From the NCBI GenBank assembly GCA_947000775.1, contig CAMQGK010000604.1:10470501-10534500 (forward strand): a stretch of 64,000 nucleotides of DNA, given 5' to 3'. The notes beneath the pieces are model-generated. The model worked only from the letters and a program-made list of their open reading frames with translations. It searched no databases and was not told the DNA's origin. This document shows positions 13,301 through 23,534 of this stretch, piece after piece (within the stretch, counting starts at the first letter, position 1; every line of letters begins with the position of its first letter). A program made the translations under genes and the position numbers. The DNA is from Pterois miles. Taxonomy: Eukaryota; Chordata; Actinopteri; Perciformes; Scorpaenidae.

Positions 13301-15330
13301 GCTTTATACTCGATATTGATGCTCTTGTTATCTTGATTCTTCATGTATTGTGATCAGATCTCAATATACAAACTATGTAGGTAGAGCTGGACAGTGCGTC
13401 TGAGGGTAAAGGAAGCCATGCCGGATACTCTTGGATAGCCAAAAGCATCACTAGTTACCTTTTGGTAGCCTTGCTAACTAGGCTATATTACTTATACTGT
13501 AAGGCCATGTTCAGCACTATGGCCCTGTTCAAACCTGGTATTCACATACATTTTTATTTTGCTGCTGCACTTTTGCATTAAGCCTGATAAGATGCAAGTA
13601 TGTTTGTATGTCTAAGAGCACATTTCACCATTTTCCTCCTGCACATTCCTTAGAAATAAAGCGCTTAGAGTTGTAGTACTGTGTTTTATTACCTGTGTAG
13701 CCCTCCATTCCTCCCTGGCTCCACATTAGCGTCTTTGTCCTCTGTCTGGACGCTGTTATCAGCCATTTGTGGGCCACACACCTCCTCAGCGGGCCCTGTG
13801 GCTACACACATCCTCCAGATACTACTCTCCTACAGCGACACACACATACAGACACACAGTGAACAAGTATAAGGGAAGCTCTATACTGGGAGGTAGAAGG
13901 CAAGCTTTATGAGCATATCAACCATCTGGCTGAGTGGGGTGACAGCCAGAGAAAAAGAAAACAGGAGTATGGGTTTATGGGTGCATGAACTGGGCCATAG
14001 TGTTTGAGCCTATAAGAGGCAAAGCTGTATATGTTTCAATGGGTCTTATGGGGACAGTACAGTATGTGACCAGACTATTAAATGCGATAACACAGACAAA
14101 AAGGTTGTATTCTTTAAATTGGTATTTCTTTTATGTCAGTTAGTTTAAGTGTAGAGCAATCACAATGTTGGACATCATGTGAAACAAAGCAATCAAACAA
14201 TTTATGAGTATGAATTACTTGAATGAATTCTTGAAATGACTTCATGACAGCGTGGCTCTATTCACAAAGACTCCATTCATAAACTTCTGTTTGACTGTAA
14301 ACAATTTAATCTTAACTCAAAAGCCAAATGGGCATGGCTCTGGTATCATTTGGTAATTAAGGGTGATAAATGTTCAACCTGGCTTGAATTAGCCCCAGAA
14401 GGGGAAACACTGCTTCATTAAATTAGTGTTGAGCTCAGCTTGGGTCAGGGTTGTTTAGCAGCCTGGGCTTCAGTCCATGAAGTGGTACTATGACAGCCAA
14501 CTGTAAAGTCTTCACTATAATTGGCATACAATCTGTTGTTGATAAGATAAAATAAGATGAATCTTTATTAATCCCCGGAGGGAAATTCGGGATAATAATT
14601 TGATGGATAATATAGTGTATCTGTAAGACTATAGAAAGAGTAGCTTTTCTCAGTAACTTCTGACTTAGCACATTTATTTTTTGATACATGTTATTGGTCA
14701 TTTAAGCCAATAGACATAAAAGTTTCAGTATATCAATCTTTGGTCCTGAAATATCTCAACGACTATATGATGGATTGTCGTCAAATTTAACTTCAGGCCA
14801 GGTGGCAACCTCTGGGTCTGAAAAGTGATCAAAAGTGTTTTAGTTTTAAAACGTTTACACCTTTCACAGTATGTTTCCAGTTCATGTTCATTGAAAATTA
14901 ATTGTAACTAAAAATGTCATATTCAGTGTTTGGCTGTAATTAGCTCCACCCTTGCTGGTTCCAAAAAAACCCAAACAAACAAAAAACAAGATGGCGACGA
15001 AACAACGTCCACTTTTTATCTAGTCTATGCTTCAGATATTCATGTTTCCCTCAGGATGAAATCTTTGGTCATCGCCAATGATCTTTTCATCTGGCATCAT
15101 CATCAAATCATATTTTTAATTTCTCCAATATTTTTTCATGACCAAATACCTGTAAACTGTCATTCCCATCAGTTGTAATTTGTGGTTTATGCTAATTAGC
15201 AAATGTACATCAACATGCTCATCAACAGTGTCATTGTGAGCATGTTAGCATTTTGATTAAAGCACAGTTACAAATGTGGCTGTAGACTCATTTCTTTTAA
15301 AGTAGAAGACAGGGTAATTTTCATTAATGC

Positions 15331-15378
<48 letters not shown>

Positions 15379-18300
15379 TGTAAGCAAACCATAACAGAAA
15401 GTCTAAAACCCACAGCTTCTTAAGAGGACAACATGCAGAAAAATAATTAAATGCAATCACAGATTGTTTGATTTAATAAAATTGTCTTACAAAAGTCAGT
15501 TACTATCTGTAGACTGAATAACCAAATGTAGATAACACAATATATTTAACAATCTGTGTCCAATGAGGATATGTAAAATGTCAAACTTTTAGCTACTTAA
15601 TTTAAAGATTGCAAGCAGTAACGGTGCATTAAATGTGAACATCCTACATAAACTGACATGTATGCAATGATGCTTTATATCTGTACAGTATGTTCTTGTT
15701 AGTAATAGTAGTAAAAACACTTTTTACTCTAACATTTTCCCAAGGTTCCTCTGGAGTGTAATATCTTTAGATAACCACACATTTCTAACATGGTCAGGAG
15801 ATAAGCATTGCTCATTTATTCAGATACTTGGCGAGGCATGGTTGACATCAAGGCAACAGCTAACTCAAAACTGGTGAGTGTTTTTTATAGGGCAGGGCAG
15901 CTTTAACCAGCACCTCCAATCTCATCACATTGATTGGACTCCAGGTTGGCTGACTCCTGGCTCCAATCAGCTCGTGCCTAGGGGTTCACATACTTTTTCC
16001 ACCCTGTACAGTGAATGTTTACATGCCGTGTTCAATAAAAACATGAAAACATATAATTTGTTGTGTGGTATTAGTTTAAGCAGACTGTTTGTCTATTGTT
16101 GTGACTTAGATGAAGATCAGAACACATTTTATGATCAATTTATGCAGAAATCCAAGTGATCCCAAAGGGTTCGCATACTTTTTTTTTTGCAACTGTATAT
16201 ATAAACTGCATATTGCAGAAACAGCACAGCACAACAAGCCCTGTCTTGGTCTGAATGTTTGACATTCAGGTCAGCCACAGCTCTGTCTACCAACACACCA
16301 GCACAGAGCATGTGATTATCATTACATTTAGACTACAAACACTCCCTGCAGTGCACATAGCACAGCATTAGCATGTTGATACTATGTCAAGGCTTGGACT
16401 ATACGAACACTTATTTGTACATTAGTTCATGTCAAGAATAAAAATTGATAAATTTATTGTTAAAAGTATATTAAATAGTGGATGTTTTAGTTCAGTCCTT
16501 TCACAAGAATAAAACCCTTTACTGGGAGGCTGCAGGAGCCTCATGTGCTGAAACATGTGCTGAACATCTTATTACTGTAAAATGAATATGACAATTCATC
16601 CTCACATCAGCCTCAGAATCAGTAAACTGACTATGGCCAATGGCTTGGACACACGCTGAAAGTGAATGCCTTGTGACTATGATGAACTCAAACCTGTTCC
16701 TGACTTGTTAGTTCAACGAAATATAAATGTAATCAAAGTCAGCATGGCTGTTATTTACATTCAGTAAGTCTACAGTATGTAACTTTTGCTGAACAGCAGC
16801 CTCTCTGTCTGTGGTAAATACAGAAAAATACCGTACACTGAATTTCTCGAGTCGATTGCTTCAGTGATAACATGAGTGAGAGTAATGGCATGTTAACACA
16901 AATGGGATCGGTGGCTGTATGACTGCAAAAGTTGGTTGAGTGAGAGTCAAAAATACTGTACAATGACAAAGTAACATTATATCAATTAAATTTAGGATTA
17001 ATCTCGTTGAATGATGGACTGTGGCTGATAATGTTTGATTGGTTTTCAGGCTCAACAATGTTCTGAAGCTCCAAGAAAAAAAAAAGATAGTTTGGCGCCT
17101 TCAGAAAAATCTTCTCTCCACTTTTCCAAGGACCCCCTCATAATCGTAACACGAAATCAACCTAAATCATTATGAAACTAAATGCAATGTTCATACTGAT
17201 GAATAGACACATATTTCAATTTGAACCATATTAATACCACTTATATAATTTTAAACAGAGGCTCACTGCATTTGTCCCACTTTCTGGGGACCATGAATCA
17301 TTGTACAAAATTTCAACCAACCAAGTCAATAGTTACTTCAATCAGGACCAAAGTGGTGAACTGAACAAAACAATTAGTTTAACAATATGCTTAGATTATT
17401 ATGAAAGAGGATCACTAGTGCAAATTTGTGCAGTCATACCTTGATGCTGAAGGACCTCCGTATACTCCTTTTATTCTCCCTGAGTGTGGTGGTATGATGC
17501 AGCTGGTTATCTGCCTCAGAGCCTCGTCTTTGCTCCTGGGTTGACTGCTGGGTTGTCTTCCAGTGTCCATTCTCTGTATCTCTGTACCGTGTTTGATCCC
17601 TATCGGTCCCGTCTGTCCGGCAGCCTGGGCCCCATGTCCTGCACCCATCTGACACCTCCCCAGCATACCTCTCGTCTGGACAGTCATCATTAGTTGTAGA
17701 GTGACAGAGGATCAGGGACCTGGACAGAGTCAGAGAAAGTCAGAGGGTCAGTTTTAGGCATTAAATAGCAAGACTTGTATAATTCAGTTGTAAACTGAGG
17801 CAAGTACATGCTGTATATCAGAACTGAAAACTGAATCTTTGGTCATCATAAGGCAAAACTAAATCAATGTGTAGTGTATTGAAATGAAATGACATTACAA
17901 TGACCAACCATCAGTCATGTGGTAAATACCATAGCACATGACCATGACCACTCTTTAACCCATTTTTAACTCTACACCCATGTTGTCGCAGATATACCAT
18001 TTTCACTCCCAACTTGTCAAATACCGATGCACAGGGGCACCCTTTAGCGTGGCCCAGCTCTGGATCGCCGGTTACACGATTGGCCACAGCAGTGTGACAC
18101 TGGGATGCTTCTCCAAAAGTTGTTTATGTTTCTACTTTTCCACCGCAGGAAGCTACAGTCTTTCATTTGTATTCCCTGCGGCCGCAGCAGCAGCAGCAGC
18201 AGCAGCAGCAGCCCAAATGCACTACCCCTATTCAAAGTGAAGGGGAATAATTAATTTTTCACTGCACCGCCTGATTTTGTGCGAATGCAGCCCAAAGTAA

Positions 18301-21300
18301 ACCCTTCCACATCATTATTAGATGGTTAGAGCAACTGCCGTAGAATAAAGAATGAGAAAGTCACCTTAGGGAGGAGGTCGGGGTGAGTGGAAGGGTCAAA
18401 CAAACACAGACTTTCACCCAGGAGACCCCTATTCATGTTCTGTGTGAAACCAAGTCAACATTCACTTATATTACTCACTTTTTCATAGTTTTGTTACGTA
18501 ACTTATGTACTTAACTGACACAGCATAGCCTACCTGAGTTACATAACAAACACTTATTTGGATTATTAATCTTTTCTTAAAGATACCTATATAAACCTAA
18601 AAATAAGTAACTTGTAAGTTTATTTTGAAAAGACACATGCATGTAATGAGCAGAAACTGTACCTTTCCTGGGAACAAGTTTGAAGTGTAGGGCCCCTGAC
18701 CAAGCGTCGGTTTTTGACCAGTTAGGAGTAAGAATGTGTTGAAAAGGTACAGCGTTTTAGTGGTGATAAACTCCATAGCTCGCTAACCACAATAATGCAC
18801 AAGCACTGTACAAATGTATTTATGTTGTTTGTTGTTGTATGTAAATGTATGTTTGTTCTGGAGGCACACATACTGCACACACAAATTTCCCCTTTGGGGT
18901 TGAACAAAGTCGAGATGAAATAAGAAAATGTCTTTTTAACCCTTTTAGATCACCTCTCCGGACATATTGTTTACTTTTTTAACAATACTTGCAAAACACT
19001 TTACAAAAATATCAATTCCTTCCTATTTTTGTATCAAAACAAAAAATGACATGCTTACGTAAGCTAGTATCAACCATTTTCAACCAATAACACTATGACA
19101 TCTATCAATCCACAACTTTTAGCGACAAGGGAGGTGTGTGTGGAGCCAAAACAGGTCCCCTGTAGCGCTGCATTGCGCTGCATTCTAAGCCCGCCCACTT
19201 TTTAGCAGTCCAATCGAATGGAGGATTTGATTTAAATACCTCGCCGCTCAAATATTCCATTTCACTGGGGAATACTCCCGGTACAAAAGCTAAAGACGCT
19301 CTAACTTCCGTCTCACTGGGACTTTAAGTGTCTTGGGCTTCCTGCACAGCCCTAGTTGTAAGCCTTAGAGTGGTGCTGGTACCTGGAGAGCATGGCCAGC
19401 TTCTTGGAGCGGTGGCTGTGGCTGCTGGTTGGGTTGCTGTTGTTGCTGCCTTTCCCCTGGTCCCTGCGTCTCCGTTCCATCCTCCTAGCAGCTGCTGTGC
19501 TGGCTTTCCTCCTCTGGTGGGAGTATCTCTGAGGCATGGCCGTCAGCGTGTGTGTATGTGTGTGTGCCGGGAGTTCGGGAACCATCACACTCCTCCCAGC
19601 CGGCCCGAAGCCTAATGGAGAGGGACGCTCTGGAGGGCAATTAGAAAACTCAGTTAGGACAGCCTGACTGCATCCCTGTGTGTCTAAGTGTTCTAAGGAA
19701 CTGCTGAGGCAGTTTGTGGAGGCTAGTGGACATAAAAACACTTTTCTTTCCCTCCTCTGAAAAAAAAATAGCAAAATTTCCTCATGACTGCAGCTTAATC
19801 AGACAATCAGATGTCAAGGGATGCGAAAACAACAACTGGTGAGATACTAGAGGCTGTCTCTTTGCTCAGTTCATGTTTTAATGTGCAAACAATGTCTACT
19901 GGATGAGAAGACTTAATGCTGTTATTCATAGTGCACTGGTCCCATTAAGCTGCTGTAGTGAATGATGGTCTGTACACATCTATGCATCACGCTCCAGAGA
20001 GCACTATAGGATGACCCTCAAATGCATTATACATGCTAGCGTAGATGGTTGCTCACAGCTGCCATGAACATGTAGTAAACAATGTGCAGAGGCTCTTTCA
20101 ATGAAACCCATAAGGCCTTTGGTCTGGCATCATTATCTTGCTACCTTCTCTCTCAACCCCCTCACAGTCTGGGCCTGACCAGCTCAGAGGGTTCGAGCAG
20201 TTCTCGATGCGATGTTGATTCTTGAACATATTATAGAAATTGGCAAACTACTGTAGGCAAAAGAAGGTGAAGAAATCCCGACCTGCTAGACTTATTGTCA
20301 GGACATGGTGAAGCGTCCATGTCTGTCAGGTCTGGCTGTTATCGGCCTTATATTGTGGTCTGGTTGTGGTCTGACCTCGACATAAGCCCCAAAGATATAG
20401 AGTTGTGATTTGGACTTGGATTCCAGTCAGACTGAAGTTGCAAAAATGAGGACTTGACTTGGACTGCTGTGAGATTTGACTGCTTTAGACAATGTGTTGC
20501 ATTAGCTTGATGAGATACTGTAGATAATACCCAGTAACAGATGAAATAAATAAAATTAAAGTCAACATATAGCCTTGGGTCCAAGGTTCGGTTCAGATGT
20601 TAATTTAGCTGTACCATTCAGGCTCAGTCAGGTTGGGTCTGTACTGGTACAGGCCTGGTTCAAGTGTCAGCTTGAGGTCTGTGCAGAAGTCCAGGAAAGG
20701 AGGTAGAGGTGATATTCCCTTCTATTGTTTCTAAATCTCATGTAGAAAACCACAAATGCATGTAGCTCAAAGCAGCGTTTGCTGCTCTGTTACAGTGATG
20801 TGGCAGCGCATATGCTGACAAATGCCTCTGTGTGCTGTGAATATTACAGCATGCAGGTGGAATATAACAGACCTCTTCAAACAGTAAATACCGTCTTTAA
20901 TGTACTGACACAAGGCTCAGCTCTCAGGTTTATCTCCAACTCAGCCACTAAAAGAATAGTAAAGTATTATTATAATATATACATTTACCTATTCAAATAG
21001 TTAACCAGATAAATAAATAAATTAGTAATAATCCCCAGGTTCTAGCGAGTGAATATGGAAGAAAGGCTTTCTTTTCTGGGGAATCAGTGTCTCTGATCCT
21101 GGAAGTGTGTTAGCAATTAAGGAACATTAGTCTGCTTGTTGTGTTGGCCAGATAGACAGGAAACAGAGACATGGAGCTCCATCTCTCCCTCTCTCTGCTC
21201 TTTTCATAGGCTTATACACACTCCTGGGTGTATGCCAGCACATTGGGAACACTTACAATAGTAAAACACAAGTCAATGTCAGCTACTGTTCCTACAACTT

Positions 21301-22632
21301 CTCAAACATCATATTCATTCTGAGCACTAGCTGAACATGAATGCAAATGCGTGTTTAGATAAAGCCGGGTCAGATCTGCAGCACTATAGCAACCATCTCT
21401 GTTCTCAGTTCTGGTCCTTGAATTTGGAGAAATGCTGGAGCTGGAACTGAGTAACCAAATGTCCTAAGCCTGACTAAGTCGTTTTGTTTCCTGAACCCAA
21501 CAAAGTTGTCCTAGACCTAACTGTGTAGTTTTGTTGCCTAAACCTAATCAAATCAGTCTTTTCCTAAACTTAGTAATTTCATTATGAAAAGACTTTCTGC
21601 AACAGTTGAATCAAAGGCAACTGGACTTAGATTTGTCTCTGAAGACGTTTCGCTCCTTATCCAAGTGGCTTCATCAGTTCGTAACGCTACAGTCTGACTA
21701 GTGGGGACTAGAGACAAATCTAAGTCCAGTTGCCTTCGATTCAATTGTTGCCAGCATCAATATGACCTGGATGAATGAGAACATTCACAGACTTTTTATG
21801 AAAAGAAGGGAGCAGAAATTGACATATGTCACATATTGCTAGACATTCAAAGGAAAACGCACAAAACGTTTGCTGAAAGTCATGCTGAGCACTGACTACT
21901 TCACAAACTGTTGTGAGACTGTTATTAGGTAACGTTAGACAATTAGAAAGTCCCCTAAGGGCGGTTGTTGTTTATGACATTTAGGTTACATTGTTCATTA
22001 TTATTTGAACACAAACCATGACCTTTTTTCTAACCTTTACCAAGTACTTTTGTTGCCTAAACCTAACCAAGTGTTTCATAATGTCAACCATTGGGCATTT
22101 CTGTAGGCGTAATATGAGACTGATACAAAATGTATTTACGAAAGGTAATTTTGATACTGAAATATCAACATCAATATAACCCAGGGTTTGCAGAAATGTA
22201 CAGTCCTAACATTTTTGTGGAGACTATGTTGCCTGAAGGGCTTATCTTCACGGGTTCCATCCAGTCCAACAGCTGCTGTTTTCCAGAAATTAACAGTTTC
22301 CAATTCTCTGCATCTTTAAAGCCCTTCCATGTAGCCTTTGTTTTGGAAAGTAAGTATATTTAAAGCTTCATCAAAAGCACTTGTTTCAGAGACTTGAAGA
22401 TGTTGACTGCCTCATGTGATGTAAGCAGGAGTACAGAGGGAGTCCAAGTTTCCTCTGACACACACTCTCTTATTCTATTGATGTAATGGCACACAGCAGT
22501 AACACTGTTTAATATGAAAACCTGGACGAAGAGGAAAAATGGGGGGAGGAGGAGAGTGAGCGTGGGTCACGTTGAAAGGTGTGTTTAGGATAGAGGCTGA
22601 ATAAACAGTGTGTATACATGTGTTTGCATATT

Positions 22633-22693
<61 letters not shown>

Positions 22694-23534
22694 ACTTTTT
22701 GCCTGTAGCATTAGCAGGGCAGCGTTTCCAGCCTAACAGAACAGAACCTGATTGAGAGAAAGCAGAGGGCGGGGTGGCTGTGCAGCTGAACAACGTGTGT
22801 GTTGTTTGGGGTTTTCACTGGGGATTTTTTCCAGTCTGTGAGACGGAGCAGGGCCTGCAGCCAAGAGAGCCACCTGAAGGGAGTCACGCTATGAATAACC
22901 CACCACTTCTACCAAGTGTACAATCGCTGAGATCATTTATGGGCTAAGTCCTTTCTTTAGGGGACACGACTGATCTTAAATCCGTTATACACACATGGTG
23001 TCACACTTTCTATGAAGACTCAGCTCCTCTGGCCTCTGTTGTGTCAGTGTGGAATGACAACTGCATGCTGTGTAAAGCCATGTGGTCGTATCTAAGCCTA
23101 ATGCCGTGGCTGTGGGGAAAGCAGAGAGGAAGCCCTGCCCATCCAATGCTGGCCTCACTGAGCTATTTGTGCTCTAAAGGTTGCCTTGGAATGGACATAC
23201 ACAATGTTATGTAATTTGTGTTTTCATAAAGGACCTCTGTGTGCAAGTGGCTCCGTAAATACACACACACACACACGCACGCACTTAATCCAGACCTCAG
23301 GCCAAGAAATGCATCATTTAACTTCCCTGCTCTGCGGCTAATTTTGATAGTTACACAATACTGAGACAAACAACATTTTCTCTCTTACTTTCCTGTCATA
23401 TAATCTGATATTATTGTCAGCTTGGATAGCAGCCTGAGAGTCACATGGTTCCAATAATTATGGACTCGCTGATAAACATCCCCGTTAAAAAGCCCTCAGT
23501 TTGGAGTGGAAGTCTACTCACCGTAGTCGATCAT
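29..23534 (-). CDS. il16: Pro-interleukin-16 gene, 5' part (12 coding exons, 3' end off the window)
   Basis: This entry spans the whole visible gene; coding bases are only the exons listed separately. IL16 is a multi-PDZ intracellular scaffold whose C-terminal part is released by caspase-3 and acts as a CD4 ligand in mammals. The exons, read from 23534 down to 29, give 581 codons plus one base with every splice phase compatible. Recognition rests on KSLSQQL (exon 8), RPSRSLSSAQL and VLMKGHGK (exon 9), GLGFSIVGGKDS (exon 10), GDEILELNGES (exon 11) and KKGLLTLVVRT (exon 12), all close to the first PDZ region of mammalian pro-IL16. PDZ1 spans about residues 427-512, with the carboxylate-binding GLGF at 436-439. 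The second PDZ starts at about residue 572 and continues off the left edge. The caspase site and cytokine part are not in the window. The gene assignment is firm; the exact 5' end is inferred. Confidence 0.92.
985..1305 (+). repeat. Dispersed repeat family A, copy 1
   Basis: It shares the block TTTTAGGACCTAA.GATTTAAATAAGG..TATTCAAGTGTTTGTACTGG, then an A-rich run and GCTCTTCCTGG, with copies near 33300, 36540, 45850 and 58580. The family is non-coding and its class is unknown to me. This copy lies in the IL16 intron between exons 12 and 11. A related 3' fragment (CCATGTTGAGA...ATTTAACACC) recurs at about 1790-1905. Confidence 0.6.
1538..1611 (-). CDS. il16: IL16 exon 11, PDZ1 helix region
   Basis: The acceptor TCTGCACAG precedes 1611 and the donor GTAGGC follows 1538. 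The 74 bases encode GDEILELNGESLHG then LTHDEALHKFK, the PDZ strand D/E and alpha-B region, with the His that contacts the ligand at the start of alpha-B. Confidence 0.95.
2138..2252 (-). CDS. il16: IL16 exon 10, PDZ1 core with GLGF loop
   Basis: The acceptor TGTTTCCAG precedes 2252 and the donor GTGAGG follows 2138. It begins exactly at GLGFSIVGGKDSMYG and runs to IYVKTIFPAGAAAADG and RLQE plus one base. The GLGF loop and the GGKDS turn are the PDZ carboxylate-binding signature, and the match to the first PDZ of mammalian pro-IL16 is close throughout. Confidence 0.96.
3245..3700 (+). repeat. Dispersed repeat family C
   Basis: Characteristic blocks are CTAAAGGGTGCTTTGTG, GTTTTGTTGCCTGAACACAA, GACCAAGTGTCCATATATGAC and AAGTTTGGAATAAGAAC. 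Fragments recur at about 2580-2840, 6450-6550, 8380-8475, 17990-18060, 18365-18450, 18640-18745, 21430-21590, 22020-22085, 31030-31175 and 31300-31510, in both orientations. It is non-coding. Confidence 0.5.
3766..3980 (+). mobile_element. Palindromic element with hammerhead-like core, copy A
   Basis: Arms of about 52 bases (3766-3817 and 3894-3945) are near-perfect inverted repeats. Between them lie an 11-base palindrome (3826-3848) and CTGATGA (3861-3867), a stem GCCTC/GGGGC with an 8-base loop, then GAAACGTC (3887-3894). This is the order of hammerhead ribozyme core strands. Outside the right arm is a tail ending GAGAACATTCACAGAC, shared with the copies at 21596 and 37086. It lies in the IL16 intron between exons 10 and 9. 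It is not protein coding. A retroelement terminal region is the best guess. Confidence 0.7.
4141..4251 (-). CDS. il16: IL16 exon 9, start of PDZ1
   Basis: The acceptor CTCCTCTCCAG precedes 4251 and the donor GTAGGA follows 4141. Its 37 codons include RPSRSLSSAQLV, then the first beta strand of PDZ1 (VVLMKGHGK). It joins exon 10 in phase 0 just before GLGF. A 61-bp (CA)n tract on the plus strand begins only 18 bases beyond the acceptor AG (see findings). Confidence 0.93.
4272..4332. repeat. (CA)n microsatellite next to IL16 exon 9 acceptor
   Basis: About 30 uninterrupted CA units on the plus strand, read as (TG)n in the IL16 transcript. The tract starts 18 bases upstream of the exon 9 acceptor AG. 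Confidence 0.98.
5438..5586 (-). CDS. il16: IL16 exon 8
   Basis: The acceptor TTATAACCAG precedes 5586 and the donor GTATTT follows 5438. The frame reads HPYWIGDLDSIIMKTPEL to GNRKSLSQQLEFPHTTTQ. NRKSLSQQL is conserved in mammalian pro-IL16 just upstream of PDZ1. Exon 8 ends in phase 0. Confidence 0.9.
7173..7278 (-). CDS. il16: IL16 exon 7
   Basis: The acceptor TGTGTGTAG precedes 7278 and the donor GTGTGT follows 7173. It encodes LPIPEVNEERCWDTEK to SKRTRSNSTS; the last Ser codon is completed by exon 8. The RSNSTSV tract matches mammalian pro-IL16 (RARSNSTSVNPY), which fixes this among several GT options in the GTGTGTATC stretch. Confidence 0.85.
7374..7517 (-). CDS. il16: IL16 exon 6
   Basis: The acceptor TACTTTAG precedes 7517 and the donor GTTATC follows 7374. 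It has 48 codons, DISTCEDTLHSSS to SLPGYTDEELLANNNHLK, Ser/Pro-rich and acidic. A second frame is also open across the exon but does not join the flanking exons. It is separated from exon 7 by an intron of only 95 bp. Confidence 0.8.
7720..8630. repeat. TATAGTA-rich low-complexity region
   Basis: Degenerate repeats of AGTATAGT/GTATATTA flank the SINE on both sides. This is IL16 intronic sequence. Confidence 0.6.
7874..8209 (+). mobile_element. tRNA-derived SINE, full-length, (CTT)n tail
   Basis: A tRNA-like head has an A-box-like TAGCTCAGTCTGTAGG and a B-box GGTTCAAGTCC. A unique body follows, then the L2-like 3' end AATTTCCCCTCGTGGGACTAATAAAGG and a CTTCTT tail. Related copies are at 60123-60420 (minus) and 60533-60793 (plus). 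The head is not a functional tRNA gene. It sits inside a GTATAGTA-rich low-complexity stretch in the IL16 intron between exons 6 and 5. Confidence 0.8.
10010..10945 (+). repeat. Fish dispersed repeat, family B (about 0.9 kb)
   Basis: Blocks include ACCGTGACATTTGTG, GGTTTGTGGACTGCCGTTTTG, CCTGTCAATCACAAGGTAGC, GAGACCATAAACTCATG and GTCGCCCCCTGCTGGCTATT. I recognise these as a dispersed fish repeat but cannot name it. A shorter relative is at 30560-30770. Confidence 0.55.
11332..11449 (-). CDS. il16: IL16 exon 5
   Basis: The acceptor TTCTCTTCAG precedes 11449 and the donor GTAACA follows 11332. The only open frame reads GCSFLSTDKLAPFNG to IHIKAYSE. The other two frames hit stops. The phase fits both neighbours. 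No domain is recognised. Confidence 0.75.
12267..12374. repeat. 11-bp minisatellite (CTGCTAGCTAG)n
   Basis: Nearly ten perfect tandem copies of an 11-base unit with a palindromic CTAGCTAG core, inside the IL16 intron between exons 5 and 4. There are no unique spacers, so it is not a CRISPR array. Confidence 0.95.
13693..13829 (-). CDS. il16: IL16 exon 4
   Basis: The acceptor CGCTGTAG precedes 13829 and the donor GTAATA follows 13693. The open frame reads ESSIWRMCVATG to GRNGGLH plus two bases. It starts in phase 0 after exon 3 and its last two bases make an Arg codon with the first base of exon 5. Sequence similarity to mammalian IL16 is weak here (an ESS-containing stretch). The call rests on splice sites, phase and a coding-like acidic composition. 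Confidence 0.75.
14546..14596 (-). repeat. SINE/LINE 3'-tail fragment
   Basis: GATAAGATAAAATAAGATGA followed by ATTAATCCCCGGAGGGAAATT is the reverse of an L2-like retroposon tail. A similar short piece is at 47320-47345. Confidence 0.45.
15331..15378. repeat. (TTA)n microsatellite
   Basis: About 16 perfect TTA units in the IL16 intron between exons 4 and 3. Confidence 0.97.
15870..16205 (+). repeat. Non-autonomous DNA transposon-like repeat
   Basis: The block GGGTTCACATACTTTTTCCACC recurs as AAAGGGTTCGCATACTTTTT near the right end, before GCAACTGTATATA. This resembles the ends of Tc1/mariner-type fish MITEs. No transposase frame is present and the class is uncertain. Confidence 0.4.
17440..17719 (-). 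CDS. il16: IL16 exon 3
   Basis: The acceptor TCTGTCCAG precedes 17719 and the donor GTATGA follows 17440. The first base completes an Arg codon, then SLILCHSTTNDDCPDERY resembles the mammalian SLMLCNAKTSDDG...PDEKY segment. The exon ends RRSFSIK in phase 0. A different frame is also open and looks like a gene at first sight (it begins MMTVQTRG), but only the frame used here joins both neighbouring exons. The segment is polar, low in hydrophobics and probably disordered. Confidence 0.85.
18184..18211. repeat. (GCA)n microsatellite
   Basis: About nine GCA units in the IL16 intron between exons 3 and 2. They create poly-Ala and poly-Leu runs in spurious frames only. Confidence 0.95.
19383..19629 (-). 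CDS. il16: IL16 exon 2, basic N-terminal region
   Basis: The acceptor is CCCTCCAG before 19629 and the donor GTACC begins at 19382. The frame reads through a His/Thr repeat (coding CA-rich sequence) to an internal Met at 19537-19535 (residue 36) in a good context (G at -3). It continues with an Arg/Ser-rich stretch, MPQRYSHQRRKAS to KKLAMLS. Mammalian pro-IL16 also starts with a basic, Ser-rich segment just before the RSLMLC-like motif, which here begins at the exon 3 junction. Translation may start at residue 1 (exon 1) or at this internal Met. Confidence 0.75.
21596..21792. mobile_element. Palindromic element with hammerhead-like core, copy B
   Basis: Arms are at 21596-21644 and 21711-21756. 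The core is on the minus strand (CTGATGA as its complement at 21671-21677, GAAACGTC as its complement at 21644-21651), while the tail (to 21792) keeps the plus orientation of copies A and C. The central stem II is weaker (GCC/AGC side pairs). It lies in the IL16 intron between exons 2 and 1. Confidence 0.65.
22635..22686. repeat. (TG)n microsatellite
   Basis: About 26 TG units in the IL16 intron between exons 2 and 1. Shorter GT/CA runs occur at 7283, 23260, 23976, 26049 and 34376. Confidence 0.97.
23522..23534 (-). CDS. il16: IL16 exon 1 (probable first coding exon)
   Basis: A start codon at 23534-23532 (A at -3) opens the frame MIDY plus one base, followed by a near-consensus donor GTGAGT at 23521. 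An in-frame TGA lies upstream, with no other in-frame ATG between it and this one. The single leftover base joins the two leading bases of exon 2 to make a Glu codon, so the phase fits. The upstream part of the exon would be 5'UTR and its start is not defined. Homology cannot confirm so short a piece: transcription could instead start elsewhere and translation at the exon 2 ATG. Confidence 0.45.

Noticed and set aside
17415..17693. Minus frame beginning MMTVQTRGML and an overlapping plus frame
   Set aside because: The true IL16 exon 3 uses another minus-strand frame that joins both flanking exons and matches mammalian IL16.
17980..18240. 86-aa frame with a poly-Ala run
   Set aside because: The Ala run is a (GCA)n microsatellite in repeat-rich intron sequence.
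19328..19615. 95-aa plus-strand frame
   Set aside because: Antisense of IL16 exon 2; hydrophobic only because it mirrors an Arg/Ser-rich stretch.
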